A DNA stretch of 64,000 nt from Aliivibrio finisterrensis_A (GCF_004167675.1 NZ_SEZQ01000016.1), one strand, 5' to 3'. Shown: positions 17,763 through 27,634, counted from the stretch's first letter. Notes: generated from the sequence alone by a model not told the origin. Program-made: numbers and translations.

Positions 17763-17855
17763 TATACCAATTCCATTAATTGTCTGATCATTATTACTCT
17801 TAAGTGATTTTCCTGCGTAATAAATAGCTCACCTAATTAGTTACATTGGTATTAT
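17763..17855. repeat. MITE-like repeat, short copy
   Basis: A 93-bp AT-rich segment bounded by inverted ends (ATACCAAT at left, ATTGGTAT at right). Its left arm CCATTAATTGTCTGATCATT and inner piece CTTAAGTGATTTTCC recur in a longer copy near 50035–50228. Non-coding. It lies in the 330-bp gap between the ABC operon and the BCCT gene. Confidence 0.6.
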
Positions 17856-18017
17856 CGTGAAGAATTTTAGGCATATTTTGTTGTTTTTCTGACTAATTTG
17901 TCGCTTTTACTGGCAATAATTCACTCAGTTGTTAGGATCTAAGAGTGTGTTTAAATATTTTAAAGTGAGTATTTGAATAAAACAAAAACAGAGAACTGCG
18001 GTTCGAAGTGAGGAATA

Positions 18018-19598
18018 ATGAGTAGAAATAAGGACAAATACAGTATAGATAATACGGATTATACTGTTGGACAGGATAACGTTCAAAAGTGGGGATTGGA
18101 TATTCATAATTCCGTCTTCGGTATTAGTGCAGGCTTAATTGCACTCTTCTTAATTGCTGTTGCAGTAACCGATCCAGAAACGGCAAAAACAGTATTAAAC
18201 GGTTTAAAATTACAAATTATCAACGCCTTTGATAGCTTGTTCATGTGGTCCGCAAACATCTTTGTTATTTTTTGTTTAGCATTGATCGTCTCTCCATTTG
18301 GTAAAATTCGCCTCGGTGGCGATAAAGCAAAACCTGACTACTCGATGATCTCTTGGATTGCGATGTTATTTGCTGCCGGTATGGGTATCGGTCTTATGTT
18401 CTGGGGTGTAGCTGAGCCAGTTGCTTATTTTACTGGTTGGTTTGAAACACCATTAGGTGTTGAGGCATATACACCAGAAGCAAGACAACTAGCATTGGGT
18501 GCAACCATGTTCCACTGGGGGATTCATCCATGGGCTATCTATGGTGTTGTTGCCCTATCATTAGCTTTCTTTTCTTATAATAAAGGCTTACCACTTTCCA
18601 TGCGTTCAATTTTCTACCCAATTTTGGGGGATCGTACATGGGGATGGCCTGGTCATATTGTTGATATTCTTGCTGTTCTAGCAACGTTATTTGGTTTGGC
18701 TACTTCGCTAGGTCTTGGTGCACAACAAGCCGCAAGTGGTTTTCAACATGTGTTTGGTATTGAAGGTGGATTAGGTTTACAAGTCGCGATTATTTTCATT
18801 GTTACCTTGCTTGCAGTCGTTTCTGTAATGCGTGGTATTGATGGCGGTGTAAAAGTGATCAGTAACATTAATATGTTTATTGCGATTGTATTAGTGGCTT
18901 TTGTTGCTTTAGTTTCATTTTCTGTATCGATGGGGACAATCCCAACAACAGTGATGGGCTACATTGAAAATATTATTCCATTAAGTAATCCGCATGGTCG
19001 TGAGGATCAAGTGTGGATGCACGGTTGGACTGTTACTTATTGGGCGTGGTGGATTTCATGGTCTCCATTTGTAGGTATGTTCATTGCTCGAGTATCTCGT
19101 GGTCGTACAGTTCGTGAGTTCTTGATTGCAGTATTAGTGGTACCGACAGTATTTACTGTTCTTTGGATGTCTACGTTTGGTGGTGTTGCTATTGATCAGG
19201 TGATTAATCAAGTAGGGACATTAGGTTCTGAAGGGTTAACTGACGCCTCTCTTGCAATGTTCCAAATGTTTGATGCCTTACCTATGGGTAATATTCTTTC
19301 ATTGATTGCGGTTGTGTTGGTGTTGGTGTTCTTTATCACCTCATCAGATTCAGGTTCATTAGTTATCGACAGCATTACAGCTGGCGGTAAAGTTGATGCG
19401 CCAATCCCACAACGTGTGTTCTGGGCATTCATGGAAGGGGCAATTGCGGTTGCTCTGCTATGGGTTGGCGGTACTCAAGCTATTGAGGCTCTTCAAGCGG
19501 GTGCAATTTCTACAGCACTGCCATTCACTATTATATTACTTGTAATGTGTGTGAGTTTACTTATGGGTATGAGAACAGAGAAACATAACCGTTCTTAA
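18018..19598 (+). CDS. BCCT-family transporter (glycine betaine/choline/carnitine type)
   Basis: 526 residues with 12 predicted membrane helices. The family signature is clear: MFHWGIHPWAIYG at about residues 160–175 and WTVTYWAWWISWSPFVG at about 340–355, followed by GMFIARVSRGRTVREF. These secondary transporters import quaternary ammonium compounds for osmoprotection, usually with sodium. The short hydrophilic tails resemble OpuD-like porters rather than long BetT. The substrate cannot be set from sequence. Single gene with its own terminator and no bet genes beside it. The start has AGGA 5 nt upstream. Confidence 0.88.
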   Translation: MSRNKDKYSIDNTDYTVGQDNVQKWGLDIHNSVFGISAGLIALFLIAVAVTDPETAKTVLNGLKLQIINAFDSLFMWSANIFVIFCLALIVSPFGKIRLGGDKAKPDYSMISWIAMLFAAGMGIGLMFWGVAEPVAYFTGWFETPLGVEAYTPEARQLALGATMFHWGIHPWAIYGVVALSLAFFSYNKGLPLSMRSIFYPILGDRTWGWPGHIVDILAVLATLFGLATSLGLGAQQAASGFQHVFGIEGGLGLQVAIIFIVTLLAVVSVMRGIDGGVKVISNINMFIAIVLVAFVALVSFSVSMGTIPTTVMGYIENIIPLSNPHGREDQVWMHGWTVTYWAWWISWSPFVGMFIARVSRGRTVREFLIAVLVVPTVFTVLWMSTFGGVAIDQVINQVGTLGSEGLTDASLAMFQMFDALPMGNILSLIAVVLVLVFFITSSDSGSLVIDSITAGGKVDAPIPQRVFWAFMEGAIAVALLWVGGTQAIEALQAGAISTALPFTIILLVMCVSLLMGMRTEKHNRS

Positions 19599-19618
19599 TT
19601 CTTAAGTGAATAAACAAT

Positions 19619-19657
19619 AAGAAGCCGATGAGAGATAATCTTCATCGGCTTTTTTGT
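19619..19657 (+). terminator. BCCT gene terminator
   Basis: AAGCCGATGA/TCATCGGCTT, a 10-bp stem followed by a T run, shortly before the convergent exonuclease gene. Confidence 0.8.
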
Positions 19658-19677
19658 TTTTAGGTTAATGGGTTTTA

Positions 19678-20397
19678 TTATTGCCATAACTGACGAATAG
19701 GATCATTTACCGAAAAGTGATGGCGAATTTGGGCCTGAAATAGTTCAGCCGTAGCAATAGCATCTGTTAGTGCATGATGAGGAGGATAAGCTGGCAAGCC
19801 ATAGCGTAAGCGAGTTGTTGCCAAGCGTATTGACTCTGGTCGTTTTCCTTTAAGCCAATTGATTAGGCCCTTTGATTGCTCTTGTTGGTAGTTACCTTCG
19901 ATTTGCATCGTATCAACAACAGGGAAGACAATGCCCTCACCAATCAAATTTTTTAAGTTAATATCAAAGAAATCACGTTCAATTCGTCGATAATGTACCA
20001 CGACGACTTTCCCTGCCAAGGCGTCGAGTACTTTAACTAAAATACGGCGTAAATCAGGGGCATCTTGTAAATCAGAATGAGTAATGCCGTGAATTACCAC
20101 CGAATTTTCCTCTAAGCTATCTTGTGCTTTTACGAACCAATGTTGTGATTCACGACAACGAATACGGTTTAGGGTAAAAGGAACAAGACCAATACTAATA
20201 ATACTATTTTGATTGGCATCTAATCCTGTGGTTTCAAAGTCCAGTGCCACAAAATCAATCTCATTGAGTGGTGTGTCTTCATCGTAAGTACCAGCTTTAT
20301 AGAAGTTCTTCAGCCTTTTATCTTTGCTAATTTGAAATTTGTGATCAAAAAAAGAAGACCAATTTAAAATTTCTTGAGGAGAATGGGGAAACATCAT
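19678..20397 (-). CDS. DnaQ-like 3'-5' exonuclease (DEDDh)
   Basis: 239 residues. The exonuclease fold begins around residue 45 with ExoI VALDFETTGLD (Asp and Glu ligands), continues with ExoII in VVVVHYRRIERDFFD, and closes with ExoIII HHALTDAIATAE (catalytic His and Asp). About 40 residues precede the fold. It resembles the epsilon proofreading subunit fold but lacks evidence of being the replicative one, so a nuclease for DNA or RNA ends is as far as I go. The start lies 6 bp after the DUF294 gene, so the two are one transcription unit. Confidence 0.82.
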   Translation of the reverse strand: MMFPHSPQEILNWSSFFDHKFQISKDKRLKNFYKAGTYDEDTPLNEIDFVALDFETTGLDANQNSIISIGLVPFTLNRIRCRESQHWFVKAQDSLEENSVVIHGITHSDLQDAPDLRRILVKVLDALAGKVVVVHYRRIERDFFDINLKNLIGEGIVFPVVDTMQIEGNYQQEQSKGLINWLKGKRPESIRLATTRLRYGLPAYPPHHALTDAIATAELFQAQIRHHFSVNDPIRQLWQ

Positions 20398-20403
20398 TAA
20401 CTC

Positions 20404-22284
20404 CTAAAATTTATTCGCGCTATAGCGATATTTTAAAAAGTTTTGAGCATTACTCAGTACCTGAAACGCATCTTTTAAGTTTCGACGTTCAAAATCCGAC
20501 ATGTTTTCAGGCTCAATATTATTATCTGGTTCATTACCAGCTTCTACATCTAATGCTTGGTGTCGTAAACGGACTAACGAAATTAACTCCATGGCATGGT
20601 GAAGATCGCTGCCTTTTGATTTTGGTAAAATACCCGCTTCAATAATATCGTCTAAACGCTCAAATGAGTTTTGAGCTTGAGACCCAATAGCCAAGGCATG
20701 AACACGGATTAAATCGGCCAGTGGTGCTGTACCACGACGCTTTAAATTAATCGAATTATTATGGCGACCATCTTTTTCCATCACAAAGTCCTTAAAGAAG
20801 CCTAGTGGTGGTGTTCGGCGTAATCCGTTTCTAGCTAAACAAGCTAAGAAGCGATTGTTCTTCTTCGCACGACGAACAATAAAACCATTAAGTTGCTCTG
20901 CCCATTTTGTGCGACCATAAACGCCATTTAAATCAAAGAAAATAGAACTGTTTAATAATGCTTGCGGATCAGGGTTATCAATCCAATCAGCAAAACATTC
21001 TTCCCATTCTGATTGGGTTTTACGCCACTCAGGATTGGTTGCCATGATGTCGCCAGTGCAATAGGTATAACCACAAGCCGCTAAGCCATCACAAACAAAA
21101 GCAGACAGTGCTTTAAAGTACTCACCATGTTCTTTTTCGTTGTAGTCATTATCTAAAATAATTGCGTTGTCTTGGTCGGTAACAATTAACTGCTCATCAC
21201 GAGCCATAGATCCAAGCGCTAAGAAGCAATAAGGGATAGGAGGGGCGCCTAGTTCTTCTTCAGCCAGCTCTAATAATCGTTGTTTAAAGCTTCGACCAAT
21301 TTCAGACATTGCGCTTCCCACCATGTGTGAGTTTGCGTCTTCATTCACCATTCGGATAAAGCAATCTTTAAGCTGAGTCGATAGAATCACCAAGTCTTCA
21401 ATGGTTTGTTGTTGGAAGATGCTACTTACAAACAACAGACTGTTTTGAGACTCATAGCGAACAATATCGGACACCTCAAGAACACCAATGGGCTGTTTAT
21501 TTCGCAATACAGGAAGGTGGTGGACGTTGTAGCGAAGCATCATCAGCATCGCTTCAAATACATATGCATTATGATCGAGTGAGATAAGTTCGGTCGACAT
21601 TACCTCAGAAACTGGTGTGTTAGAATCCAAACCACAGGCCAATACCTTGGTGCATAGATCTCGATCGGTAATGATACCGACAAAGTCATTATCTTCTTCT
21701 TCAGTATCGATTTCAGGATCGGTAATTAACACTGCGGATACATTCTCTTCCGCCATTGTTTTTGCGGCGGATTGAATGGTTTCATATTTGGTGATTATAA
21801 CCGCTTCACGAGTCAGTAAGGTTTTTACTTTCGAAGTGGTTAAATCATTCGCATCATCATGGTTATTTTCTACTGCTTGTTTTAGACGAGTTGCATCTTC
21901 AACTTCAACAAAGTCAGAGAATTCGTCATAACGTTCACAGAAATCATCAAATACCGATTCAGGGATGCAATATAATAAAGAATCGTTTAAAGCTTTCGCT
22001 GGAAAACGCACTTTATTATTCATTAATAGCCCCATTTGACCAAAGATGCTGCCTTCATCTAATCGATTGTAGAGCTCACCGTTTCGGCGGTAGACCTCGA
22101 TAATGCCACTGCGAACCATGTATAAATCTTTGATCTCATCACCAAAGCCAATCACCATGCTTTCTGCTCGATAATAAGAAATTTCGACACTTTGGGCCGC
22201 TTCTTTTATCGCCTCTTCAGGCAGTAAATTAAAAGGAGGGTATTGGGATAAAAAGTGTTGGATCTCTAGCAGTTCAACTTCCAT
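20404..22284 (-). CDS. cNMP-binding / CBS / DUF294 putative nucleotidyltransferase
   Basis: 626 residues in four parts. A cyclic-nucleotide-binding-like domain spans about 10–130; a CBS pair about 155–285 (EVMSTELISLDHNAYVFEA); a GlnD-like nucleotidyltransferase core DUF294 about 320–450 (GSMARDEQLIVTDQDNAII, with GS and two Asp in place); and a helical DUF294 C-terminal domain to the end. The combination suggests a nucleotide-sensing enzyme, but the target is unknown. It is paired with a DnaQ-like exonuclease, a combination that I recall beside actP/acs in other gammaproteobacteria; those genes are absent here. Confidence 0.8.
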   Translation of the reverse strand: MEVELLEIQHFLSQYPPFNLLPEEAIKEAAQSVEISYYRAESMVIGFGDEIKDLYMVRSGIIEVYRRNGELYNRLDEGSIFGQMGLLMNNKVRFPAKALNDSLLYCIPESVFDDFCERYDEFSDFVEVEDATRLKQAVENNHDDANDLTTSKVKTLLTREAVIITKYETIQSAAKTMAEENVSAVLITDPEIDTEEEDNDFVGIITDRDLCTKVLACGLDSNTPVSEVMSTELISLDHNAYVFEAMLMMLRYNVHHLPVLRNKQPIGVLEVSDIVRYESQNSLLFVSSIFQQQTIEDLVILSTQLKDCFIRMVNEDANSHMVGSAMSEIGRSFKQRLLELAEEELGAPPIPYCFLALGSMARDEQLIVTDQDNAIILDNDYNEKEHGEYFKALSAFVCDGLAACGYTYCTGDIMATNPEWRKTQSEWEECFADWIDNPDPQALLNSSIFFDLNGVYGRTKWAEQLNGFIVRRAKKNNRFLACLARNGLRRTPPLGFFKDFVMEKDGRHNNSINLKRRGTAPLADLIRVHALAIGSQAQNSFERLDDIIEAGILPKSKGSDLHHAMELISLVRLRHQALDVEAGNEPDNNIEPENMSDFERRNLKDAFQVLSNAQNFLKYRYSANKF

Positions 22285-22471
22285 GTAGGGCTCGATAGTA
22301 AGATAGAAAGTAAGGATTTAGTGTAGTTTATCATCATGATGATATCTATCTGAATTGCGTTTATATTTTGAAAATAAGCGTAATTTTTAAACAAAAATAC
22401 GCAGTGGAATCTCAGATTTTCAACTGACTTTTTGCTAACATTAATAGATACATTTCTTTTAAGGTACTTCC

Positions 22472-23353
22472 ATGATGGCAATCGTTAAAAAAATAAATAC
22501 GTTAGTAATGCCGTTAATGTTATTGGCGACAATATCTCAAGCCAAGGCGGCTGATGAGTTAACTCAGTATCTTGAGAGCAATAATAGTGCGCTCACTTCT
22601 GTTTGTTCCACATCGGGTTATTTGCCTGATTCTTGCCCTATTGGAGAAGCACTTTGGGGTAATCAAGGTGCAAAATTAGCACAAGGTGAGAGTGAGTTTT
22701 GGATCCAATGTGGTGTATTTAGTAAACCACTTGGCACTGAGAAGGTGAGTAGAATCCAATCGAAAGTTGACGCACCAATGAACATGAAAGAAGAAAGTAA
22801 AGGTAAGCGGTGTTTAATCGGGCCGTATAACGATTTTTCGGTCGCTAAAAAGCAATTAAAAGCATTACAAAAAGATCCACTATTTAGACAATCAGCATTA
22901 AGAGAACTCGCTCTTGCTTCGTTGCCTAAGGTGAAGTCTAAAGCTGAAAAAAGTGAATTACCTAAAATAGCCGTTGAGCCAACTCCTGATCCTGTTACTA
23001 TTCGCAAACAAGTCATTATTAATGGCGAGCAATTTGCAGTGCCATTTATTCAGAGTGATGATTATGGTTTTTATATGGAAGATTCTCAACCTTGGCTGAG
23101 AGCAAGCTCAAAAGGCAGCCAAGAGATTTGTCAGCGTATAGATATGAATTTAGTATCAAAAGAGCAATGGCAAATATTGATTGATTCCAACATCATGAAA
23201 GAAGATAAATGGCCAATATTATTACCTTATTGGGGCGCTGATAATTTAGGCCTTTTTAAAGACGGTGCAACAAGAGAATTAAAAAATGCATCCATGCTCA
23301 ATGTGATGTGTACGAAAAAAGCAGAGGATAAAGTCGTTGGAAATCCAATTTAA
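22472..23353 (+). CDS. Secreted SPOR-domain protein
   Basis: 293 residues with an N-terminal signal peptide (hydrophobic residues about 10–22, cleavage near AKA-AD). The region FWIQCGVFSKPLGTEKV ... RCLIGPYNDFSVAKKQLKAL (about 78–135) matches the SPOR fold that binds denuded septal peptidoglycan. The C-terminal half is unrecognised. Several Cys residues may pair in the periplasm. It is divergent from the DUF294 gene and overlaps the start of the next small ORF by 17 nt. A role in cell-wall or division-site binding is inferred from SPOR only. Confidence 0.7.
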   Translation: MMAIVKKINTLVMPLMLLATISQAKAADELTQYLESNNSALTSVCSTSGYLPDSCPIGEALWGNQGAKLAQGESEFWIQCGVFSKPLGTEKVSRIQSKVDAPMNMKEESKGKRCLIGPYNDFSVAKKQLKALQKDPLFRQSALRELALASLPKVKSKAEKSELPKIAVEPTPDPVTIRKQVIINGEQFAVPFIQSDDYGFYMEDSQPWLRASSKGSQEICQRIDMNLVSKEQWQILIDSNIMKEDKWPILLPYWGADNLGLFKDGATRELKNASMLNVMCTKKAEDKVVGNPI

Positions 23354-23600
23354 AGGTCGTTGGGACAGTAAGTCTCTGGCGGAAAATCTACAAGAAGCAT
23401 TAGAAACATTAGAAGATGAGTTTGGGGTAAAAGCGCTATCAAACATAACACTGAATATTTGTTTAGAAGATGAACATAAAGAAGAGTTAGCGTTATTAAG
23501 CCCAACAGGAAGAGCATTGGATTTTTTGGTTATTAATAACCCAAAAGATGTGAATGACGGTGAGAAGGCTCCGGTGCTGGAGTTTAAGCCACGAAGTTAA
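23337..23600 (+). CDS. Conserved-type small acidic protein, TTG start
   Basis: 87 residues, start codon TTG, overlapping the end of the SPOR gene by 17 nt; GAGG lies about 9 nt upstream of the TTG. The product is acidic and predicted soluble, with a heptad-like stretch ENLQEALETLEDEFG near the N-terminus. No signal peptide or known motif. Its coupling to the SPOR gene and the terminator directly after it support a real gene. Function unknown. Confidence 0.6.
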   Translation: MEIQFKGRWDSKSLAENLQEALETLEDEFGVKALSNITLNICLEDEHKEELALLSPTGRALDFLVINNPKDVNDGEKAPVLEFKPRS

Positions 23601-23636
23601 ACATGGTTTTTAACCGTTTGAGTTTGTAGATAAAAG

Positions 23637-23662
23637 AAACCCCGGCGAGTGCCGGGGTTTTT
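23637..23662. terminator. Bidirectional terminator
   Basis: AAACCCCGGC–GAGT–GCCGGGGTTT with T-rich flanks on both strands, between two convergent units. Confidence 0.85.
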
Positions 23663-23680
23663 GATTGTAAATAATTAGAA

Positions 23681-26449
23681 TTATTCGTTATTACCTACAC
23701 CTGTCCATTCTATATTGAATTTAATAAGTTCAACTTGAGAGCGACCACTTTCTGTTGTTTTACCTAAAATACTGTATACATCGTTAACAGTAAGATTTGG
23801 TAAATCAAAATCTACAGTAGCGTGTTGAATCTCACTACCATCATCTTGTCCGTTATAGCATTCAAAAGGATTGCCATTGCTTGTTTGTGTTATATCGCGA
23901 CCGTTACTAAAGGTGAAACTACGGAATACGTCACGAACCATTTCACAGGTAATGCTTTCACCTGGGAGATCAAAAGTAACATCAGCATCGAAAGAACCAT
24001 CATCATTACTATTTGTGTTTTCTTCTAAAGATAAAGTTACAGTGCCTAATTTTGGACCTGATGCACTAGGCAAATACATTGGGAATACACGCCCTTCCCA
24101 ACCTGAGTTAGATTGAATATTTAAACGTGCTTCTAAATCAGTTTTTTCGCTAAAGAATGTATAACGCTGTGAATAAGTAATCTCATCAGAAGCGTTTATT
24201 TCCTGTGTATATACCGTCGCTGAACCGTTTGAAATATTATCTTCAGTTTGAGTTAATGCGTAGCGCATGGTTTCGATTTGTACTTCACCATTTTTTTCTG
24301 TTGGTAGTGATACATCGATTGTTTTACCTGCATTAGACACAGTGTATGTAGCACCATCCCATTCAACATTGGCTTCTGAACAAGATTTTAAGTTTGTTGC
24401 TGAACGAGTGTTGGTGAAGACTTTTCCATTATTAAATTTAATTGATTCACACCAAATTTGGTCATGGCCTGTATTTGAATCGAAACCGTCCACTGTGCCA
24501 TACTCAGCTACATACCATGTAATATCTTCAAGTTTTGTATCCGTTGGTGGAATAACCTCCTCAGCAGGCTTCACATCAGGCAGCGTGATTTTTACCATTT
24601 CAGAGATAATTGCATCTGGAGCATCACCATTGATACCAGTCATAAGGTAGAAATAACCACCTTTAATAACTTTACCTGGTTCACCTGAAATCGTAAGGAT
24701 ACCATTAGTGTCAACATTAACGTTAACACCATCTACAGTAGTGAAACCTTCATGAAGGTTCTCGCCATTAGGCCCTGGAGCTTTATCTTCTAAGCCCGCA
24801 TAATATTCAATAGCACCTAAGCCGCTTACACTTTCAGTATTGAACAGTTCTGTAATATTCAGTTGAGCTTCTATTACAGGAGTATTTTGCTTTAAGGTTA
24901 TATCAGCGATTTTTTCCTGTAGTGCTGCATATTTAACTTCATTAACTGTGATACCAGCTTTTGCAATTGCGGATAATGTAAATGCTTCATAGACAGTATT
25001 AGTGCCATCTGTTGCAGAAATGGTAATCGTTTCACCAGCTGGGTACGCATGACTTGGCTTACCTATTATCTCTAGTTCAGTGCCGCCATCTAGGAATGGT
25101 GGAAATGAAAACTCTAAACCGGCAACAGAGCTATAAGCGTTATAAATTAGTTTATCTTGATCATCTGAAAACAACTCGCTGATACGCATCTTTTCATTAA
25201 ATACAGCAACATTTTGTTGTAGCTCCAAACTACCTAACCACTCTTGTAATGTACTTTTTACTTGTGGGTTCAATGTAGGAGCTGCGTTTTCTAGTTCAAC
25301 CTTGATTTCAAAAGTCGTACTAACTATGCCCATATTTTTATTATTAGCAGCAATATCTGTAGCGCTTAATGTAACAATATAAATATTACGAACAGTTGTA
25401 ATGCTATCTTTTGCTGAAATAGTTAATTCTGTCGCTGTTTTAGTAATGTCGAAATCAGCGGTAACATCGATACTATCTTTAGTGGTAATCTTTACTGTTG
25501 GGGTAATGTCATTTTTATTATCAGCATCTACAAATAGTTCAGCGATAGGTAAATCGATCAAAGAAATTTCTGTAACATTAGTAAATTTATCTGTGCTATT
25601 TACTTGTTTGGTAAGGCTGTCATAAATAGTTTTGTTAACGACTAGCTTATTATTAATAATTACTTCACCGACAGTTCCTGAGTTATCTACCGGAATCGTT
25701 GGTTTGAAGTTAGGTTGGTCAAGCTTGTCTGCATTTTCAGGGTCTTTAACTATTTCTGTCGCTTTTACGGCAATAGCGATAGCTGTCGTTGGCGTATAGT
25801 TATCACCTGCTTCTACTTTTGATTCAGTTAAGATTTGTGCTGTTTTGTGTAGGGCGTGATCACCTGCAGCAATGACATCAGAAAATACATCTGTGTTTTC
25901 TGCATCTAATCCAAGAGCTGTATTTACCTCTGTTTTAGCTTGCTTTATTTTATCTTGTGTTGGATTTGTACCGGCTTTGGCAGCTACAAGGTCCGTTAAA
26001 GGAGATATAATTTTCTCACCAGGAAGGGTGCGGAAAGAAACTTCGTGTGCCATTGCTTGAGTAGGATGATCCATATCAATGGTATAGATACCTGCAAATT
26101 TATTAGGGTCACGAGCGATAAGCATTGTTTGCACATCACCATTAGGAGTAATGGTTTGTAAACTCAGAGTACCTTTAATTTCAGTGTCTTTTGGAAGAGT
26201 AATTTTACCATTACCATCAGTTAAACCAAAAATAATATCGTTAGAATCTAGCTTGCCAACTGTTGATGTGCGTGTTGCTACAGGCATATCATCAAACACT
26301 ACCGCATTTTTAAAATAACCATCAAAACCCGTAATAACGATACCACCAGCTGAAGGAGTACCTGTATTAGTATCTGAACCACCATCTGAGCCGCCACAAC
26401 CCACTAACGCTAATGCCACTGACGCTGCTAGTAAACTTACCTTTTTCAT
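23681..26449 (-). CDS. Large surface-type lipoprotein with repeated beta-domains
   Basis: 922 residues. A type II signal peptide ends at the lipobox LVGC (Cys18), followed by a Gly/Ser/Thr-rich linker. An N-terminal domain with EKIISPLTDLVAAKAG is shared with the lipoprotein at 27635–29839. The middle holds repeated Ig/cadherin-like segments; one recurring phrase is ...LQEWLGSLELQQNVAVFNEKM / LQEKIADITLKQNTPVIEAQL. The C-terminal domain (Cys-containing, MYLPSASGPKLGT ... ITCEMVRDVFRSFTFS) is shared with the 27635 protein and the remnant at 29860. Probably an outer-membrane or secreted adhesin-like lipoprotein; the function is unknown. A single gene bounded by a terminator. Confidence 0.7.
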   Translation of the reverse strand: MKKVSLLAASVALALVGCGGSDGGSDTNTGTPSAGGIVITGFDGYFKNAVVFDDMPVATRTSTVGKLDSNDIIFGLTDGNGKITLPKDTEIKGTLSLQTITPNGDVQTMLIARDPNKFAGIYTIDMDHPTQAMAHEVSFRTLPGEKIISPLTDLVAAKAGTNPTQDKIKQAKTEVNTALGLDAENTDVFSDVIAAGDHALHKTAQILTESKVEAGDNYTPTTAIAIAVKATEIVKDPENADKLDQPNFKPTIPVDNSGTVGEVIINNKLVVNKTIYDSLTKQVNSTDKFTNVTEISLIDLPIAELFVDADNKNDITPTVKITTKDSIDVTADFDITKTATELTISAKDSITTVRNIYIVTLSATDIAANNKNMGIVSTTFEIKVELENAAPTLNPQVKSTLQEWLGSLELQQNVAVFNEKMRISELFSDDQDKLIYNAYSSVAGLEFSFPPFLDGGTELEIIGKPSHAYPAGETITISATDGTNTVYEAFTLSAIAKAGITVNEVKYAALQEKIADITLKQNTPVIEAQLNITELFNTESVSGLGAIEYYAGLEDKAPGPNGENLHEGFTTVDGVNVNVDTNGILTISGEPGKVIKGGYFYLMTGINGDAPDAIISEMVKITLPDVKPAEEVIPPTDTKLEDITWYVAEYGTVDGFDSNTGHDQIWCESIKFNNGKVFTNTRSATNLKSCSEANVEWDGATYTVSNAGKTIDVSLPTEKNGEVQIETMRYALTQTEDNISNGSATVYTQEINASDEITYSQRYTFFSEKTDLEARLNIQSNSGWEGRVFPMYLPSASGPKLGTVTLSLEENTNSNDDGSFDADVTFDLPGESITCEMVRDVFRSFTFSNGRDITQTSNGNPFECYNGQDDGSEIQHATVDFDLPNLTVNDVYSILGKTTESGRSQVELIKFNIEWTGVGNNE

Positions 26450-26668
26450 TTTTATCTTAATCCTTTGTAATGTCGGGTAGCCGAACCCAGCATGTTATTT
26501 ATAAATTCAAAAACGCGATACTTTTACTACCTCTTTTGGGTTAACACAAGACACGAGAAATAGAAAAAAAACCGTAAAATTTATTTTATTTTTTTATCAA
26601 TAGTACGCTTGGTTTTTTTGTATTGATCGCTCATATTTCGGCTCAAAAATGATGGGTGGAAATAAAAA

Positions 26669-27532
26669 ATGAAAAAAATATATTGGTTAGGATTACTACC
26701 GAGTTTGGTGATGGCGCATGAGAGCGAGAAAAATTACGGTTATTCGTATTTTACTTTTGGGTTAGAAAATGTGACCTATCAAGAACATTATTCTAATTTG
26801 AGCTCAGATGTCACCATTATGAATCCTGTGCTAAATAGTGGCGGTTTGTATTACATTAACGACACGTTTGATTTCTCTATTGATGCATTGGCGTCATTTT
26901 CTCCATTGTCCGATACGGAAAGTTGGCAAAATAACGGCGTATTGAGCCAAACTAATCAGCTTGAATACCTAAAAACAGCAACCAATATTCAGCTTCATTA
27001 TAAATTAGATGAAGCATGGCGAGTAATTGGTGGACCGGCATTAACCTATCAAACGTACACTCGTTATGGCATGAAGAATCATAATGGTTTCGTCAATAAA
27101 GCGTTTTATGGCACTTGGGATGAAACCTCAACCGACATCTTTGTTGACCTTGGTGTCGCTTATGATAATGGAACGCTATTTAATGATCATAAATGGAAAA
27201 TCAGCGGACGAGCCGTGTTTGGTTTACCTATTTACAGCGTGACAAAAAACACTCAATTTGAAGATGCTAGTTTTACTGATTTTGGATTCAGAACAACGAT
27301 TGAGGGGACGGTGAGTTACGAGATTATGAAAGGGCTTCATCTCGGATGGTATGCCATGCTTGGTTATGAAAAACGCTTTGAAACAGATCGACAAGCGGTA
27401 CAGTCTGAGACATGTAAAACAATGGTAGAAGGCGTCTGTACTGAGCGTGAAACCAAAAGTGGTTTTGCAACACTACCAGAAGCGGATATTTATACATTCA
27501 GTACCGGTTTACAGGCGCTTTGGAGCTTTTAG
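26669..27532 (+). CDS. Outer-membrane beta-barrel protein
   Basis: 287 residues: a short signal peptide (KKIYWLGLLPSLVMA-HES), then alternating amphipathic strands with many aromatic residues. The C-terminal phenylalanine (LQALWSF) is typical of BAM-assembled barrels. A Cys pair (SETCKTMVEGVCTE) sits in a late extracellular or periplasmic loop. It lies between two minus-strand lipoprotein genes and is divergent from the 23681 gene, which suggests a functional link with them. No enzyme motif. The exact porin or adhesin role is unknown. Confidence 0.7.
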   Translation: MKKIYWLGLLPSLVMAHESEKNYGYSYFTFGLENVTYQEHYSNLSSDVTIMNPVLNSGGLYYINDTFDFSIDALASFSPLSDTESWQNNGVLSQTNQLEYLKTATNIQLHYKLDEAWRVIGGPALTYQTYTRYGMKNHNGFVNKAFYGTWDETSTDIFVDLGVAYDNGTLFNDHKWKISGRAVFGLPIYSVTKNTQFEDASFTDFGFRTTIEGTVSYEIMKGLHLGWYAMLGYEKRFETDRQAVQSETCKTMVEGVCTERETKSGFATLPEADIYTFSTGLQALWSF

Positions 27533-27576
27533 CCTATGGTAGTCTAAGTACTAATATCTTAATCATATTTAAGTAA

Positions 27577-27608
27577 AACAAACCCCGATATGGCATCGGG
27601 GTTTGTTA
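27577..27608. terminator. Bidirectional terminator
   Basis: ACAAACCCCGAT/ATCGGGGTTTGT stem, 12–13 bp with a 5-nt loop, between the convergent barrel and lipoprotein genes. Confidence 0.75.
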
Positions 27609-27634
27609 TATTACAGCAATGAAGTGAGCGTAGA

